In this document: positions 1 to 10,805 of the stretch, in pieces
Position numbering within the stretch: position 1 is the first letter of the stretch
Layout: every line of letters starts with the position of its first letter
Assembly (NCBI GenBank): GCA_031213475.1
Contig: JARUPZ010000003.1
Span: 9,498,266 to 9,562,265 of the forward strand
Reading direction: 5' to 3'
Source of the DNA: Nereocystis luetkeana
Lineage: Eukaryota; Sar; Phaeophyceae; Laminariales; Laminariaceae
Length of the DNA stretch: 64,000 nt
The notes under the pieces: model-generated
Seen by the model: the letters and a program-made list of their open reading frames with translations, nothing else
Told to the model about the DNA's origin: nothing
Databases searched by the model: none
Program-made: the position numbers and the translations under genes

Positions 1-71
1 TCTATCTTTTTTTTGCGATCGCCTTTCGTCTCGGGGGCGTAAATAGCGTCATGGGACACATTGCTTCTCGG

Positions 72-181
72 TTAAAACCTCTTAAGAACCGCAGCAGTCC
101 CGTATGGGGCGGGGATAAAACTACTGAGAACCTCAGCGGTTCGTCTCCAAAACGGGACAGACAACAGTCGTAGAGGGGTTG
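72..181. repeat. Family B hairpin element, diverged copy
   Basis: Two inverted halves are recognisable. The left half reads CTTAAGAACCGCAGCAGTCC and the right half carries CCAAAACGGGAC and ends in GGGGTT. The arms have drifted from the family consensus, best seen at 10806-10903. Confidence 0.6.
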
Positions 182-182
182 A

Positions 183-709
183 TGTGCGTGTTTACTTTCA
201 AGACAAGCCAGCGTTTTTTTGGGGGTTGTTTGATGTACAGCTCCTCAAAAAGCGAGGAGTGGGGAGAAACTCCGAAAATAAGCTGGTGCCATGCACCCCT
301 GTGTGACGGGACCATGCCTCCCAGGTATATATGAAAACACGGGAGGCACACACATCGCCTCATTTTACGTTCCTGCCGCGTCTATCTCCTCCATGCATGC
401 GTACACTATTCATTTCGAAACGTTGTGTGCCGGCGTGTGTGATGGGGCGGCTTCCTTCCTCCACGCGGCAGTGTCGTCGTTAGCTCGCACGGTCTGGTAT
501 GGTCCCAAAATACGTCATGTGCAAACAAACAAACAAAACAAAACAAAACAAAACATGAAAATCCATCTCTCACAAACAGCTACTGTAGTAGTAAAAGTAA
601 GAACCAACCACAGGAAAACCCAAAAACACTTGAAAAAAAATACCGGGACCGCTCTGGAGTGGGGCACGAGGACCGGTCGTGTACAAAATATAATTATCAA
701 CTTCTGACA
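183..709. other. No gene seen
   Basis: Unique-looking sequence with a short CAAAA-rich run near 523-555. Open frames here have no recognisable domain and no exon-like borders. Confidence 0.5.
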
Positions 710-822
710 ATGTCTTCTAGGGGTAGTGCCTTAATTTCTGAGCGATGCCTTCTAGGGGTAGTCCCTTAATTTCTGAGCAATGCCTTCTTGGGGTGGTGTC
801 CTAGTTTCTGAGCAATGCCTTA
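710..822. repeat. 35 bp tandem repeat, three units
   Basis: Units at 710-744, 745-779 and 780-814 share TTCTAGGGGTAGT, then TTTCTGAGC, followed by a partial fourth unit. The third unit is the most diverged. Confidence 0.85.
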
Positions 823-1042
823 ACAAATGTACCACCAATAGTATATAAGAAAGTACAAGACAAGCACTGAAAGCACCATATGCTCTGGCCGGAAGTTCTC
901 GCTGACTTGAAGGACCAACTCCACCGGTCGGAAAATATTGAGCCAAAACGTGGAACTCCCAACCGTGCGATGAGTCGCATAACAACGGTCCTTACCCCCG
1001 CACATTTTACGTCCAGAGGGACACTTCATACACACCACGTGT

Positions 1043-1115
1043 AACAATAAATCGGTTCCTTTCTACCCGCCGGTGGTGCAACAATAAATCGGTTCCTTTC
1101 TACCCGCCAGTGGAT
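1043..1115. repeat. Short tandem duplication, ~37 bp unit
   Basis: CAATAAATCGGTTCCTTTCT and the following ACCCGCC occur twice in tandem. GGTTC-TTTCTACCCGCC resembles the reverse complement of the 3' tail of LINE family X, so this may be a doubled tail remnant (inference). Confidence 0.65.
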
Positions 1116-1165
1116 GCGCCCCCGCTCCCCCCCCGCTCCCCCCCCCCCTCAAGATGAGAACGCAC

Positions 1166-1305
1166 ATTTCAATCCGCAAGTTCTCAAGGTCCATCCAGAG
1201 GACCTTGGCCCGCTCCTTGATCTCGTCCCGTTCTTGCCGAAGCCGGTCGTTCTCCGTGTCGAACTCCTCCTCCTTTTCTCGTAGCTCGTCTTTGAGTTGC
1301 GCCAA
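1166..1305 (-). CDS. Coiled-coil exon, probable third visible exon of a giant-intron gene
   Basis: A 140 nt exon on the minus strand. It is preceded by a good acceptor (CTGTTTTCAG, AG at 1307-1306) and followed by a donor (GAAAT then GTGCGT, GT at 1165-1164). The phase-0 frame encodes about 46 residues starting LAQLKDELREKEEEFD and ending DLENLRIE. They are almost all charged residues with Leu/Ile at heptad positions, a typical coiled coil. The exon at 23407-23886 ends with TQKMEDLE in phase 0, so joining the two gives an unbroken heptad series; I infer one transcript with a 22.1 kb intron. Two nucleotides of the next codon lie at the 3' border, so at least one more exon should lie below position 1166 or outside the window. 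I do not recognise the protein. Confidence 0.7.
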
Positions 1306-2317
1306 CTGAAAACAGAACACAAAACATAAAAACATATTGCAATCACCACGCCAACGAAAGAGAAAACATCAAAAAAACGACGACGACGACGGCAACGACG
1401 GCGACAAAAAAAACGACGAGGAGTTCCAGGAAAGGGGAGTGGCATTCGTGCGACGAAGATGGAGGGGAGCGGGGGGTGAGGAGGCGGAACGGGGTGGGCG
1501 AAGAGGGAGGCGTACCAACCTCAAATAAATGAGGCGGGCAGGATGGGTGCGCTTGGGTCGCGGAGACCTTCATGGCGCTACGTGTGCGCGTTTTTTTTGC
1601 TGTTTTGCTTCATCCGACCTTCACCCGGGCGAGTAGACCTCCCCTCCCCGCCCCGCCCCGGCCTCCGTCGCGAAAGGGACGCGTGGTCAAGGGTCGAATG
1701 ATCATGAACACAAGCAACAAGGGAGTACCCCCCCCCCCCCCCCCCCCTCACTCCCCCGCTCCTCTCTCCTCGTGGCAATCCTGCGGCACAATACCTACGA
1801 TCGTAGTGGCAGCATATTAATAAATATTTAATACCTGGTACCTGGTAGCAGAGTAGATACCCTCCCCGGCTGAATTACACTACGGTGTGGCGTCAAATCG
1901 TCAACAGGCATACATATATACTGGTATATATATACATACGCATCCACAAATGAAACCATGCACCCCGCCGAGAAAGCTTTCATATGGCGGTATTCATACA
2001 CAGCAGTGCGAGAAAAAACACACCCGGTGCTGGGCCCAAAACCAGCCCCAGCAGTTTGACGGGGTAGTGTTACCGACCCTCTAGAAGGGGGGGGCTAATC
2101 GACGGGAAAAAAAAAATGACCACGTACAGCTACTATTACGGCCACTGCGTGATTGGGGGTCTTCTTGCAGACCGGGGGAAGGAGGAGTCGTGCGGCACGG
2201 GTCCCACATCAGGATCCTGTCAGTACCGTTGGGAGCTCACGTGCTGATTGCAGACCGTTGAAAACACCAAAATTGACATTGTTTCGGACTCTTATCTTTT
2301 GGGTCCAAAAGGGAGCA
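1306..2317. other. Putative intron sequence, no gene seen
   Basis: Contains a 20-base C tract (1728-1747), TATTAATA at 1815-1822 and an overlapping pair of TACCTGGTA motifs at 1832-1847. The coiled coil does not extend into it. Confidence 0.5.
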
Positions 2318-2412
2318 TCGACCCGTTCAGCACAGCAGTCCCGTTTGCGGAACAAACCACATAGAATTTGAGTGATTGGTCCCCACAACGGAACTGCAGC
2401 CCTAAATAGGGC
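2318..2412. repeat. Family B hairpin element
   Basis: Left arm GACCCGTTCAGCACAGCAGT, right arm ending ACTGCAGCCCTAAATAGGG. The arms are still mostly complementary. A family A element starts about 10 bp downstream. Confidence 0.75.
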
Positions 2413-2421
2413 TGATGTTAA

Positions 2422-2530
2422 TATTACGGGGGACCATAGTAAATAGGACCAATTATTGTTGTAAAAATAGGTAAGTATCTAGGTGTTTGTGTGTACCGTA
2501 GGTCCTATTTAATAGGGTCCTTCGTAATAG
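2422..2530. mobile_element. MITE family A copy (AAATAGG arm type)
   Basis: Starts TATTACGGGGGACCATAG and ends with a slightly mutated CTTCGTAATA. Arms carry AAATAGG on the left and CCTATTT on the right. Confidence 0.85.
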
Positions 2531-2556
2531 TAGGTGGTGAAAGAAAGGGGCGGTAT

Positions 2557-2652
2557 TGACCCCTTTAGAACCGCAGTCCCGATTTGGGGACAAACTACTT
2601 AAAGTTTGAGTGGTTTGTCCCCGAATCGAGACTGCGGTTCTAAAAGGGTTAA
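2557..2652. repeat. Family B hairpin element, well preserved
   Basis: Left arm starts ACCCCTTTAGAACCGCAGTC; right arm ends GACTGCGGTTCTAAAAGGGT and is followed by TAA. The loop is only a few bases long. Confidence 0.9.
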
Positions 2653-2840
2653 TAGTAATAGTAGTGACGAACCATCGAACACGTCTTCATATAAACCAGG
2701 CACCAGGTACCAGGTACGATACATGGTACGTACCGTACGTATAATATTGATGGGTCCATCCCATCGCTCTCCCCCGCTCGTGCTCCGTCGCCGACATGCA
2801 CACGACGTGCACCGGTCTTTCGTTTCATTTCGTATTGTTT

Positions 2841-2913
2841 TATAACGGGGGACCATAGTCTATATTTCTACTAACAATATTTGGTCCTATTAACTATCCC
2901 CCCCCCTAATAGT
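2841..2913. mobile_element. MITE family A copy, internally deleted
   Basis: Both ends survive (TATAACGGGGGACCATAG and TGGTCCTATTAACTAT), but the element is only about 73 bp and the right end has become a C run. Confidence 0.6.
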
Positions 2914-3078
2914 AACATCATAGTATGTAGCTTTATTGGATTGAATTATTTAGGTTGGCAAATCGTGCAAGGATTTTGAATTCTTCCTGCTTTGAATTTG
3001 AGGTGTACGATGTGTTCCAGCCATGATCTGGGGGCTGTTTTTTTTTTTTGTACTCTTCCGATTTTACTTGTGTTTTTT

Positions 3079-3145
3079 TCCACTGGTATTCTTCCGCTCC
3101 AGTTTTGGGAGCCCGCTCTGCTGAGAACACGGACTCAATATTTAG
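3079..3145 (+). repeat. Repeat G copy
   Basis: Shares the order GGTATTCTTCC-CTCC, GGAGCC, then ACGGACT with copies at 40831-40910 and 42800-42890. The nature of the parent element is unknown. Confidence 0.6.
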
Positions 3146-3153
3146 GGCACCAG

Positions 3154-3249
3154 TCAACCCCTTCAGTAACGCAGTCCCGTTTTGGGGTAAAACTACTGAG
3201 AATTTAACTGGATTGTCCCCAAAACGGGACCGCGGTTCTAAAAGGGTTA
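3154..3249. repeat. Family B hairpin element
   Basis: TCAACCCCTTCAGTAACGCA pairs with a right arm ending GGTTCTAAAAGGGTTA. The centre reads AAACTACTGAGAATTTAAC. Confidence 0.88.
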
Positions 3250-3819
3250 CTGTGATAAAAACAACAATCGGTTAATCAAATTGCACCTTCTGCGTGCTCG
3301 TATGATACGCGAGATAAATAAACTACCTTTAGTGAATAGGAAGACGGGTACGTACGTACAAAAACGTTACCGTCGTACAAAATGAAAATAAACGCTCTTA
3401 TTACATCTTTAGGTATTATATTACCAGGTATCAGAGCATTCAAGTAAGATCCGTAAATTCATCGCCACGCGGACATGTGATACGCACAGGGATGACAGCT
3501 ACATACGGCGACAAGGGGATGGAGGGGGGCAGCCGTACTGATAGAGCCGTTGACGACCGCAGAAACGGAATGATAAGAGCTATGATAGTTGTGGCTAAGA
3601 AGTATCGGTTCGACTTTTAGCAATTGGATTCTATCGACATTAACATGGAGAAGTTTTTGGGTTTCTTGTTGAGTGGTTGGGGGTGGGGGGAGGGGGGGAG
3701 ACAGCGGCAGTACGGACACTTGACACCGCTACTGACGAGAGTAGGAAAGAGACGGCCGAGAGAGTGGCTAGATTTCCGAATCGGTTTTCTATCAATTAGC
3801 AGGGACGGGACACCCATGT
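3250..3819. other. No gene seen
   Basis: AT-rich in the first half; G runs near 3670-3700. No exon-like frame. Confidence 0.5.
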
Positions 3820-4159
3820 CACGACAGATTGTTTCTCTTAGATTTTGCTTTCATTTTTCTTCTTTTTCTTTTTCGACTTGTCTACCTTGTTTTGTTTTCT
3901 CTTTGATTGTTTCTTTTCGTTTCACTATTTCATAGATTGCGTATGTCGTGCCTGTCGTATCTAGTATGATGACATGGCTTTGCATTGCCCACTGCAGTTC
4001 ACACTGCACACGTGGCAACGTAGTATCTCTGTGGCGTAGCTTTGTGACCACAGAACTTGTATCTCTTCTAGGATGGAAGAATCGGCACGGACACTGGTTG
4101 TGCTGGATGTCGACGGGTAGAAAGAACGGTTTAATGTGAAGAACACACACACACACACA
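3820..4159 (+). mobile_element. LINE family X, 5'-truncated 3' end with CA tail
   Basis: Matches 14849-15177 almost base for base: I see one single-T length difference near 3890, and the final 240 bp look identical. It ends GGTTTAATGTGAAGAACAC followed by an (AC) run to about 4159. The CA run takes the place a poly-A tail would have. A 63-codon open frame repeated in both copies is part of the untranslated tail and not a gene. Confidence 0.85.
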
Positions 4160-4596
4160 TTAATACCAACGCCTGGGATACGATTTCCTCTTTTCTTCTT
4201 TCTCCTTTCTCTCATTTTTCTTGCTTTTTTTTTTGCCATGTCTCTCCCTTAGTTTCATTTACCCTCCCCACCCGTCCTTCGGTCGGTATATCCATCTCCT
4301 TCGTGTTGCTTTGTCCGTGCAGCAGCTATCTGTCCTTCTCGAGTGCGTATGTTTTCGTTCTATTATTAATAGTAACACTACCTGGTACCTGGTATTAAAT
4401 AGCATCATTTCTGATCTCCTTGCGTCATTTGTATTAAGTTTCATTTTTTGGATTCTTGTCTTTTTTTTTTCTCCTATTTTCAGGTCGTACTTACTTGTGT
4501 CGTTGTGTCTCGTACCCGGTACGCTGGTACACAGCAGTATTTCACTTGCTTTGCCCACGACTTCGCGAATATTTTTGCCTTTTGGTTTTTCTCTGT

Positions 4597-4710
4597 CTTA
4601 CAGTCTGTGGCCACAGAATCAGTACCCCTCTACGTAGGACAAGGAGCGAAGACGGACAATGATTGTATGAAGCCGGGTAGAAAGTAGTACGAATTAATCT
4701 GAAGACAACG
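4597..4710 (+). mobile_element. LINE family X tail, diverged
   Basis: Carries the family order CTGTGGCCACAGAA, then ACGGACAATGATTGT, then GGGTAGAAAG, matching the tail of the X copies with substitutions and small indels. Confidence 0.6.
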
Positions 4711-4907
4711 CACAACGTACAACATACGCTACATGTACGCATGTGTACGGCGGTATACGACTGTACCCGTACATAAAACACCGTTACAGTTTCGTGGAGG
4801 GTTTCGTATATTTACCATGGCTTTTTTGGCTTGTCGGTCTTGCTTCAGGATCATAATCCTCTCCCGGTAACGAGCGACCTTCCCCAGTGCTTCCTAGCAC
4901 ACCACAA

Positions 4908-4970
4908 GCAGGCAGGCAGGCAGGCAGGCAGGCAGGAAGGCAGGCGGGCAGGCAGGCGGGCGGGCAGGCG
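4908..4970. repeat. GGCA microsatellite
   Basis: About 15 units of GGCA with GGCG and GGAA variants. Confidence 0.9.
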
Positions 4971-5654
4971 CCGGAAAAAAAACAAACCGCACAAAAAACA
5001 GGAACAACCAAAACGGGAACGAAAAACGACAAACGAAAAACAAGAGAAAGAAAACAAAAAGCAACCGTCCGGGATGGAAAAAACAAATAAACCGAGGGCG
5101 GGAAGGGAGGACGAAAAAGCGAAAGAGGCAAGAGAGGCGAGAGTTAAAAACTAAACAAAAAAAAACATGGAATAAGAGAAACCAGTACCCGGTATAAATC
5201 ACACCGGGGTCGAGAGTAAATAACACTGGAGAGGGGGAGGGGGACTAAACAGGAGACGAACCTTGAGGAAGAAAAACGAAGCAAGGACATATAAATACAA
5301 AAGAGTAGTATTTCATGCGGTACAAAACAGTATCAGGGAGAGGGGGGCGGGGGCGTACTTCCTTTTTGCGAGCCTTCGTCACTTCACCTATTAATACCGA
5401 CGTTTTTTTTGTCCTACGTAACACGTCGGCATCCACCACAAGAAATACCGGTAGTGTTGAATATAGACCAGGGATCGAGCTCGATACAATATGTACGATA
5501 CCGAAAAAAAAAAAAAAAAAAACTGCTCGCAATCGATACGAGTTCGACATTTTTTTACACGACACATCGAAGCTTTCGCTCAGTTTCTGGACAAGAAACG
5601 AATTTTTCACGGGGATGCATGCCTACTCCGCGGATGTAACCCAAAACACGTACG
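4971..5654. other. No gene seen
   Basis: A-rich low-complexity DNA around 4975-5170, an 18-base A run ending near 5521, and TATTAATA at 5389-5396. Confidence 0.5.
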
Positions 5655-5840
5655 ACACAATATATCGGAATTTCGATACGATACATCGGAAGTTCGATAC
5701 ATGTCGCAACTTCGTTACGATATATCGGAATTTCGATACGATATATCGGAATTTCGATACGATATATCGGAATGTCCATACGATATATCGAATGTTCGAC
5801 ACTTCGATTCGATATATCGGAACTTTTGATACGATATCCA
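5655..5840. repeat. 21 bp minisatellite with palindromic core
   Basis: About eight units of GATACGATATATCGGAATTTC with substitutions; the core CGATATATCG is its own reverse complement. Length changes between some units shift the frame, so the repeated YRNFDTI reading is not a protein signature I would trust. Confidence 0.9.
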
Positions 5841-6106
5841 ACACTATTCCAGCACACACCCAGTGTCCGTGCGGGTCACTTCTCGTCGGGAAAACGGAAC
5901 ACAAAAAAAATAACCCATGACAAGTGACGAGCTGCTTGCTTGGCTGGCGTCGTCTAAAATAACAATATCATGGGTAGCTGTGGGTAGTCGTATCCCTCTA
6001 ATATCGTCTCTTGACATTTTACTATTAATAGTGCAAAAAAAAAATCTGACCCTAAATTCCGCGTAGTTTTTTTCCAACCGAAAAGCCTAAAAAACACGGA
6101 GGGCCT

Positions 6107-6206
6107 TGACCCTTCGGGGACTCTGCAGGCCCCGTTTAGAAGACAAAATACTTGGAATTTGACTAGCCTTTCTCCCAAAACGGGAATGCAGTACTAACAT
6201 GGTTCA
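6107..6206. repeat. Family B hairpin element, diverged
   Basis: Left arm TTGACCCTTCGGGGACTCTG; right arm CCCAAAACGGGAATGCAGTA followed by a degraded GGTT. Confidence 0.65.
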
Positions 6207-6332
6207 AAGTGAGTACACACCACTGGCTGAAAAATGATAACATGTGAATTATGGAAACATGCAAATACACCACAATCACGACTGAACCCTAGATAAAAAA
6301 GGTAAACCAAAAAAACATTTTAAGAGCTGCAT

Positions 6333-6540
6333 GTTTTTTTTTTTGTTTTTGTTTTTTCTCATCCCATTCATCATCTTCGCACATCTTCTTCTCTCTCTCC
6401 TTCCAACTCGTAACTCAGATCCGGGGTCACATAGCAGGCTCTTCTCCCCCCCTTCCCGCTACGGTACGTGCCTTCATTTTTATCGCGAGAAGATTTCAGC
6501 CTTTTCTTCCCTCGTCGACTCGCACCGAATTGTGCCTACT
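6333..6540 (-). mobile_element. SINE copy, tRNA head missing
   Basis: Reverse complement of the SINE body (compare 62150-62335). The A-rich tail appears here as T-rich DNA at 6333-6360, followed by the CTCGTAACTCAGATCCGGGG block. The copy stops at GAATTGTGCCTAC, before the tRNA-like head, as expected for 5' truncation. Confidence 0.85.
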
Positions 6541-7467
6541 AGGAACGAACGACTTTCTGCCTGTTGCTTAGGGAAAAGCGTGTATGTATGTACGTGTAGA
6601 AAACAACCCCTAAAAATTGAATCGGACTCGGAACCGTAAACGCACACCGAAATAAAAAAAAACTGGCTGAATAAGTGATGAAAACCATAGTAACCTCGTG
6701 CGTAGGTTTTGGTTTTAATTGCCTTCCCCTCGGTTTTCTTCTCCCGACTGATGCTTGTGAGCCATAAACGTCGAAGGTCATGATGCTATCTGTCGTTGAT
6801 ATTGTTCTCAGATTGACTCATGTCCAAAATACTGAGTCCGTGGTCGAAGACAAGGACAGGAGGACAGGCTCCACACACATTTAAATTGGAGCGGGATAAT
6901 ACCTCAGGGGGAGAAAGAGTCAACTGAAACAAGGACTCGTAGTACAAACAAAAACAGCCGTACCAGGTACCAGGTATGCAACAACATCATCGCTGAAGCA
7001 CACACACCATATATATACCGTACGTGGGAAGTACGTAGTACACCTTCGACAGGAGAAAGCAAAACCGTCGCACGATCTGCAACCCAATCCAATCCAAAGC
7101 AATGGGGTCGCATATAATAACACGAACAAAAAACAGAACCAACCCGGAAAAATAACCTGGCGCGAAATGAAGTGATTTGGAAGTGAAGTGAAATGAAACA
7201 CACATAAAATCTACTACTAACTGCTGTAAGCAAAACGACGACAAATAAAATCCCAAGGAGAAAAGGAGCTACAAGCAGTCAGTCGCCCTATTCATAGGTA
7301 CGCACGAGTACAAAACAAAGGGACGAACGAACGCACCGCGAAGGAGATGAAATGAAAGCGGAGCGAAAGAGCTGAACAGGAGACCTATTAATAGGAAATG
7401 CCGGAGACGAACGCAACAAAAATAACAACACTCGCATTCATACCAGTATATACGTACCTGGTATTAA
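6541..7467. other. No gene seen
   Basis: Contains a doubled TACCAGGTA at 6960-6975 and TATTAATA at 7386-7393. The open frames on either strand lack domain signatures. Confidence 0.5.
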
Positions 7468-7583
7468 TATTACGGGGGACCATAGTTAATAGGACCTATG
7501 GTATAGATAAAACCTACCAGGTATATATTCAACCATTTTTACTAACAATATTTGGTCCTATTAACTGTGGTCCCCCGTAATAG
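7468..7583. mobile_element. MITE family A copy (TTAATAGG arm type)
   Basis: Ends TATTACGGGGGACCATAG and CCCCCGTAATA; arms GTTAATAGGACC and GGTCCTATTAAC match each other. It sits directly against an older TATTAATA (7462-7469). Internally it carries one extra CCTGGTA heptamer between ATATA and GGTTTT (read on the minus strand). Confidence 0.9.
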
Positions 7584-7760
7584 TAAACGCCATGATGGGT
7601 ACCTGGGGTCAAATCGACTTTCAACATCAGTTACTGCTGTCGTATGAATATAAATAGTATCAGGCGACAGCTATTATGACTTGACATGTACCAGGTAACA
7701 AGCATTACGAATGTATACACTGCTATGTATGAGCACTGCTATTATAAGTGTATTTATACT

Positions 7761-7855
7761 CAATCCTTTCAGGGCAAACTGCAGTCCCGTACAAACCATG
7801 CTAATTCCAAGTAAATTGTCCCGAAAACGGGACTGAAGCAGTGCAAACAGGGTTA
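7761..7855. repeat. Family B hairpin element, diverged
   Basis: CAATCCTTTC on the left and AACAGGGTTAA on the right, with AACTGCAGTCCCGT and ACGGGACTGAAGCAGT as arms. The GGGGA block of the left arm is deleted. Confidence 0.7.
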
Positions 7856-7902
7856 AAAAAAAAAAAAATATGGGTTGTGTACGGAGCGGCTGAGACTGTT
7901 TG

Positions 7903-8235
7903 GGGGGGGGGGGGGGATTCGTGAGTTTCGATTTCTAAGATTGTTGCTTCTCAAGTCTCGAGAGCGTTCGCAGGCGGAGTCGGAACAAAAGATAGCAGCA
8001 CAGCTGACGACCAACCAACCTTTCACCCATTCCACCAACCAACCGAACAGGTAAAAGTGGGGACTGGGAGTGAGGAAGAGGGAGTCAGAGGGAGGAGGAG
8101 CAGGAGGGGGTGGGGGGGGGGTGGGGGTGTCCTCGATATCATGCATGGCCTTAGTGGTATATGACCATAAACCCTCGCATCCCTACAATGCCGGGACGGA
8201 GCACTAACGAAGGGTTTGCACCGACCGCGCAGACC
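7903..8235 (+). repeat. G tract plus repeat F copy
   Basis: A G run at about 7902-7916 and G-rich DNA at 8100-8125 precede the F core ATCATGCATGGCC, then ATGACCATAAACCCTCGCAT and CCGGGACGGAGCA. The same core follows G runs at 26.1, 55.6, 57.0 and 57.2 kb. Confidence 0.65.
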
Positions 8236-9248
8236 CCACACCACATGAACGACAAGGGCAGCTATTTTATCAGTAAAAAATGTCGACAGCAGTATTAACG
8301 ACATCGAGAAGCGACGAGGGAGGGGGCGCGAGGGGGAGGGACAGAACGAGTCCCCACTTTGGTCGGCCGGGAACATTTAGCTACATTTTGATCGTCACAT
8401 ATGTTGACCTCAGAATCTACACCGGGATCATTTCAAGAACAGGGTGGTAGGAAGAACCAAAACACTATTATTACTTGCTTTCTTCGGCAATCTGTCTGTC
8501 TCGCTGATCAGAGCTTCAACAAAACAGAACGATAACGTGAAAGTTGAACAAAAACAAAATACACGAACAGAAAATTCGAGGATTACTATTACAAGCTTGC
8601 CCCTGAAACTCTCCCTCTCTCTTAGCACGCGACGGGGGGTGTGTGTGTGGAAACAAGAGATATGAAGATGGATCGTAAACAGCATGAAAAAAAAAAAACG
8701 AAAGAAAGAAAGAAGGACGTGGAGCGGGTGGCGCGGGGCCTCAATCAAGGTCGATCAGCAGCTTTCTCGTACGTAGCGGCAGCATGTATGTATGTATGTG
8801 CAGTAGGTGCGTACGAGATATCGTCTGTTTATATCTCCTCTCCTCCTCCCCGTCCTTCTATTCTACTATTCTCCCTCCTTCGTTTGTTATTCCTCCTCCT
8901 CCTCCTCCTCCTCCTCTTCCTTTTTTTATTCTTCCTCCAAAGCACAAACCTGGTATATATTGGACGTACAGTAGTAACTACCGGAGGAAATATCGTCCGT
9001 CGCGTTCATTATATTTTCATTGCTCTCATGAAAAAAACAAAAAGGAGGGAGCGGCAACGAACCAACACCAAGCGGCACACCACACCACCACACACATCAC
9101 CGAAAGGAAAGGGATGAAGAAATTGGACAGGAAGGAAACTACGGCACACTTACTACTACTGACTGCCTAAATCTGGACCAACCGGGAGCGAAAGAGGCGT
9201 CGGGTCAGGCGCGGGGGTCAGTCCGGGTCGGGTCGGGCAGCAGGGGCC
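8236..9248. other. No gene seen
   Basis: Purine-rich and pyrimidine-rich blocks (CTC/CCT run at 8890-8940). No convincing exon. Confidence 0.5.
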
Positions 9249-9297
<49 letters not shown>

Positions 9298-9298
9298 T
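9249..9298. repeat. GCAC microsatellite
   Basis: About 12 uninterrupted GCAC units. Confidence 0.95.
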
Positions 9299-9601
9299 GC
9301 GCGGGGCAGATTTTGGCAAAACTGTTACTGCTGCCACCTCTGCCATCGCCGTCGCCGCCCCCGCCCTCCCCTTCAAACAAAAGAGCAGCACTCACCAACT
9401 CATCAATTCACCATGACCATGACCATCATGCGTGCGGAATGCTCCTACACAACGACGGGCAAGGAATATCCATCCACGCCCCCCGAGGTCATCTACATGG
9501 ACCGGGGCGCGGACCGAAAACTCGCGTAGCGGTGAGAATGGGCACACTAACGCACGCAGCCCGCTCCCTCCCAGGCCACCACCACCATCTGTGGTACATA
9601 C

Positions 9602-9712
9602 TATTACGGGGGACCATGGCAAATAGGACCAAACATTGTTCGTAACAATGGGGAAATATATCGTTTTTTCTGTGTACCGTAGGTCCTATTTACTATGGTC
9701 CCCCGTAATATT
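9602..9712. mobile_element. MITE family A copy (AAATAGG arm type)
   Basis: TATTACGGGGGACCATGG at the left and CCCCCGTAATA at the right; arms CAAATAGGACC and GGTCCTATTTA match. Left flank is AC, the common AC-TATTAC arrangement. Confidence 0.9.
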
Positions 9713-10134
9713 ACTATTAATGGTACCCTTTGTAGCACCGTAGGGTACGTACATATAACATATACCTGGTACCAGGTACCTGGTAATATATTATGTATAT
9801 ACACCTGGCGTGTATGTACTACAGTTGTGTACTCTATCCGGAAATGAAGACACCGTTTTGGCCAAGTCGCCCCAATACCCAGGCAGTCCCTTCCATTGTC
9901 GGGCAAGAGTTGGGTCGTGACACGTGCATACACCCTCTCGCCGGAAACACAAGCAACGTTTTGAGTTTTCACGTAGAGCATTCCGGACAGATAATTGGTC
10001 ATCATACGTACGTACGAGCACAACGTATGTCCCAGCGTACGTGTAAGGAAGGTTTGGTGGGCATTCGCATGAAAAACTCTTTCGGTTCCTATTGTTACTA
10101 TAATATGTTTCTATAATAATAGGTTTTTGCTCAG
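9713..10134. other. Motif-rich spacer
   Basis: Holds a triple heptamer TACCTGGTACCAGGTACC at about 9762-9784, showing CCTGGTA and CCAGGTA side by side. No gene seen. Confidence 0.6.
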
Positions 10135-10538
10135 GTATCTCGGCATAGATTGGGTATGATGTTCCAACACCAACCCGCAGAATACTTCGCCATTTTACCG
10201 GCCGGGCTGGGGTGCATGGTACGGGCCGGCTTGTGCTGTGTTGGGGGTCGAGGTAAGAAGGCGTGCCTGGAGTGTACCGCGAAAATGGCAACCAATCGGG
10301 GAGCTGGGCTCGAAAAGAGCACGGCCGAAGACACGGTGGACGACAGCGTCCAAGACACGCTACGCTCCCAGCTAGAGAGGTCGGACGAAATCATCACCAC
10401 CAGTACAACCACCACCAGTAGCGGTGGCGGCGGCGGCGGCGGCGGGAGACGGAGCAGCAAGCAGGACTGCAGCCGCATCTCAGCTGCTGCGATAACTGCT
10501 ACTGCCAGAGCCACAAACAAGTACAGCGACGAGGCAAG
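10135..10538 (+). CDS. Candidate internal exon, unknown protein
   Basis: The plus-strand frame is open for 134 codons between an acceptor (TTTTTGCTCAG, AG at 10133-10134) and a donor (GCAAG then GTGAGA, GT at 10539-10540). It enters in phase 0 and leaves after two bases of a codon. The peptide has a Cys-rich, Gly-rich first third (CMVRAGLCC, then KKACLECTAK), an acidic middle (STAEDTVDDSVQDTL) and a Thr/Ser/Gly low-complexity end. Third codon positions are GC-rich, unlike the flanks. It lies inside the proposed 22.1 kb intron of the minus-strand gene, on the opposite strand, so it would be a nested gene. The minus strand is also open here and could encode a hydrophobic stretch, so the strand is not certain. 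I do not recognise the family. Confidence 0.45.
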
Positions 10539-10644
10539 GTGAGAATAGCAACTGCAGTAGACGCGCGCTGCCATATATAGAGATATATATGTTGCTGAGC
10601 GTAGCAGTTTTTGGCTGAAACATTTTCCTGAACGACGGGGCTTC

Positions 10645-10746
10645 TAAACCCTTTCTTTTAGCACCGCAGTCCCATATGCGGGGACAAAACACTTAAATTA
10701 TGAGTAGTTTGTCCCTAAAACGGGACTGGGGTCCTTTAAGGGTTAA
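10645..10746. repeat. Family B hairpin element
   Basis: Left arm CTAAACCCTTTCTTTTAGCA; right arm GGGACTGGGGTCCTTTAAGG then GTTAA. The GGGGACAAA/TTTGTCCC block is intact. Confidence 0.88.
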
Positions 10747-10805
10747 CCCGAAAAGTCGTCGGAATTTCACTAATGTGTTGCGCAGTATTTTTCGTCGCAT
10801 GCTTA

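Noticed and set aside
3948-4139. 63-codon ORF with an identical copy at 14978-15169
   Set aside because: Identity comes from a recent LINE X 3' end, not from a conserved gene; the older copies of the tail break the frame.
5655-5840. CRISPR-like array
   Set aside because: Units are contiguous with no unique spacers, and the host is a eukaryote.
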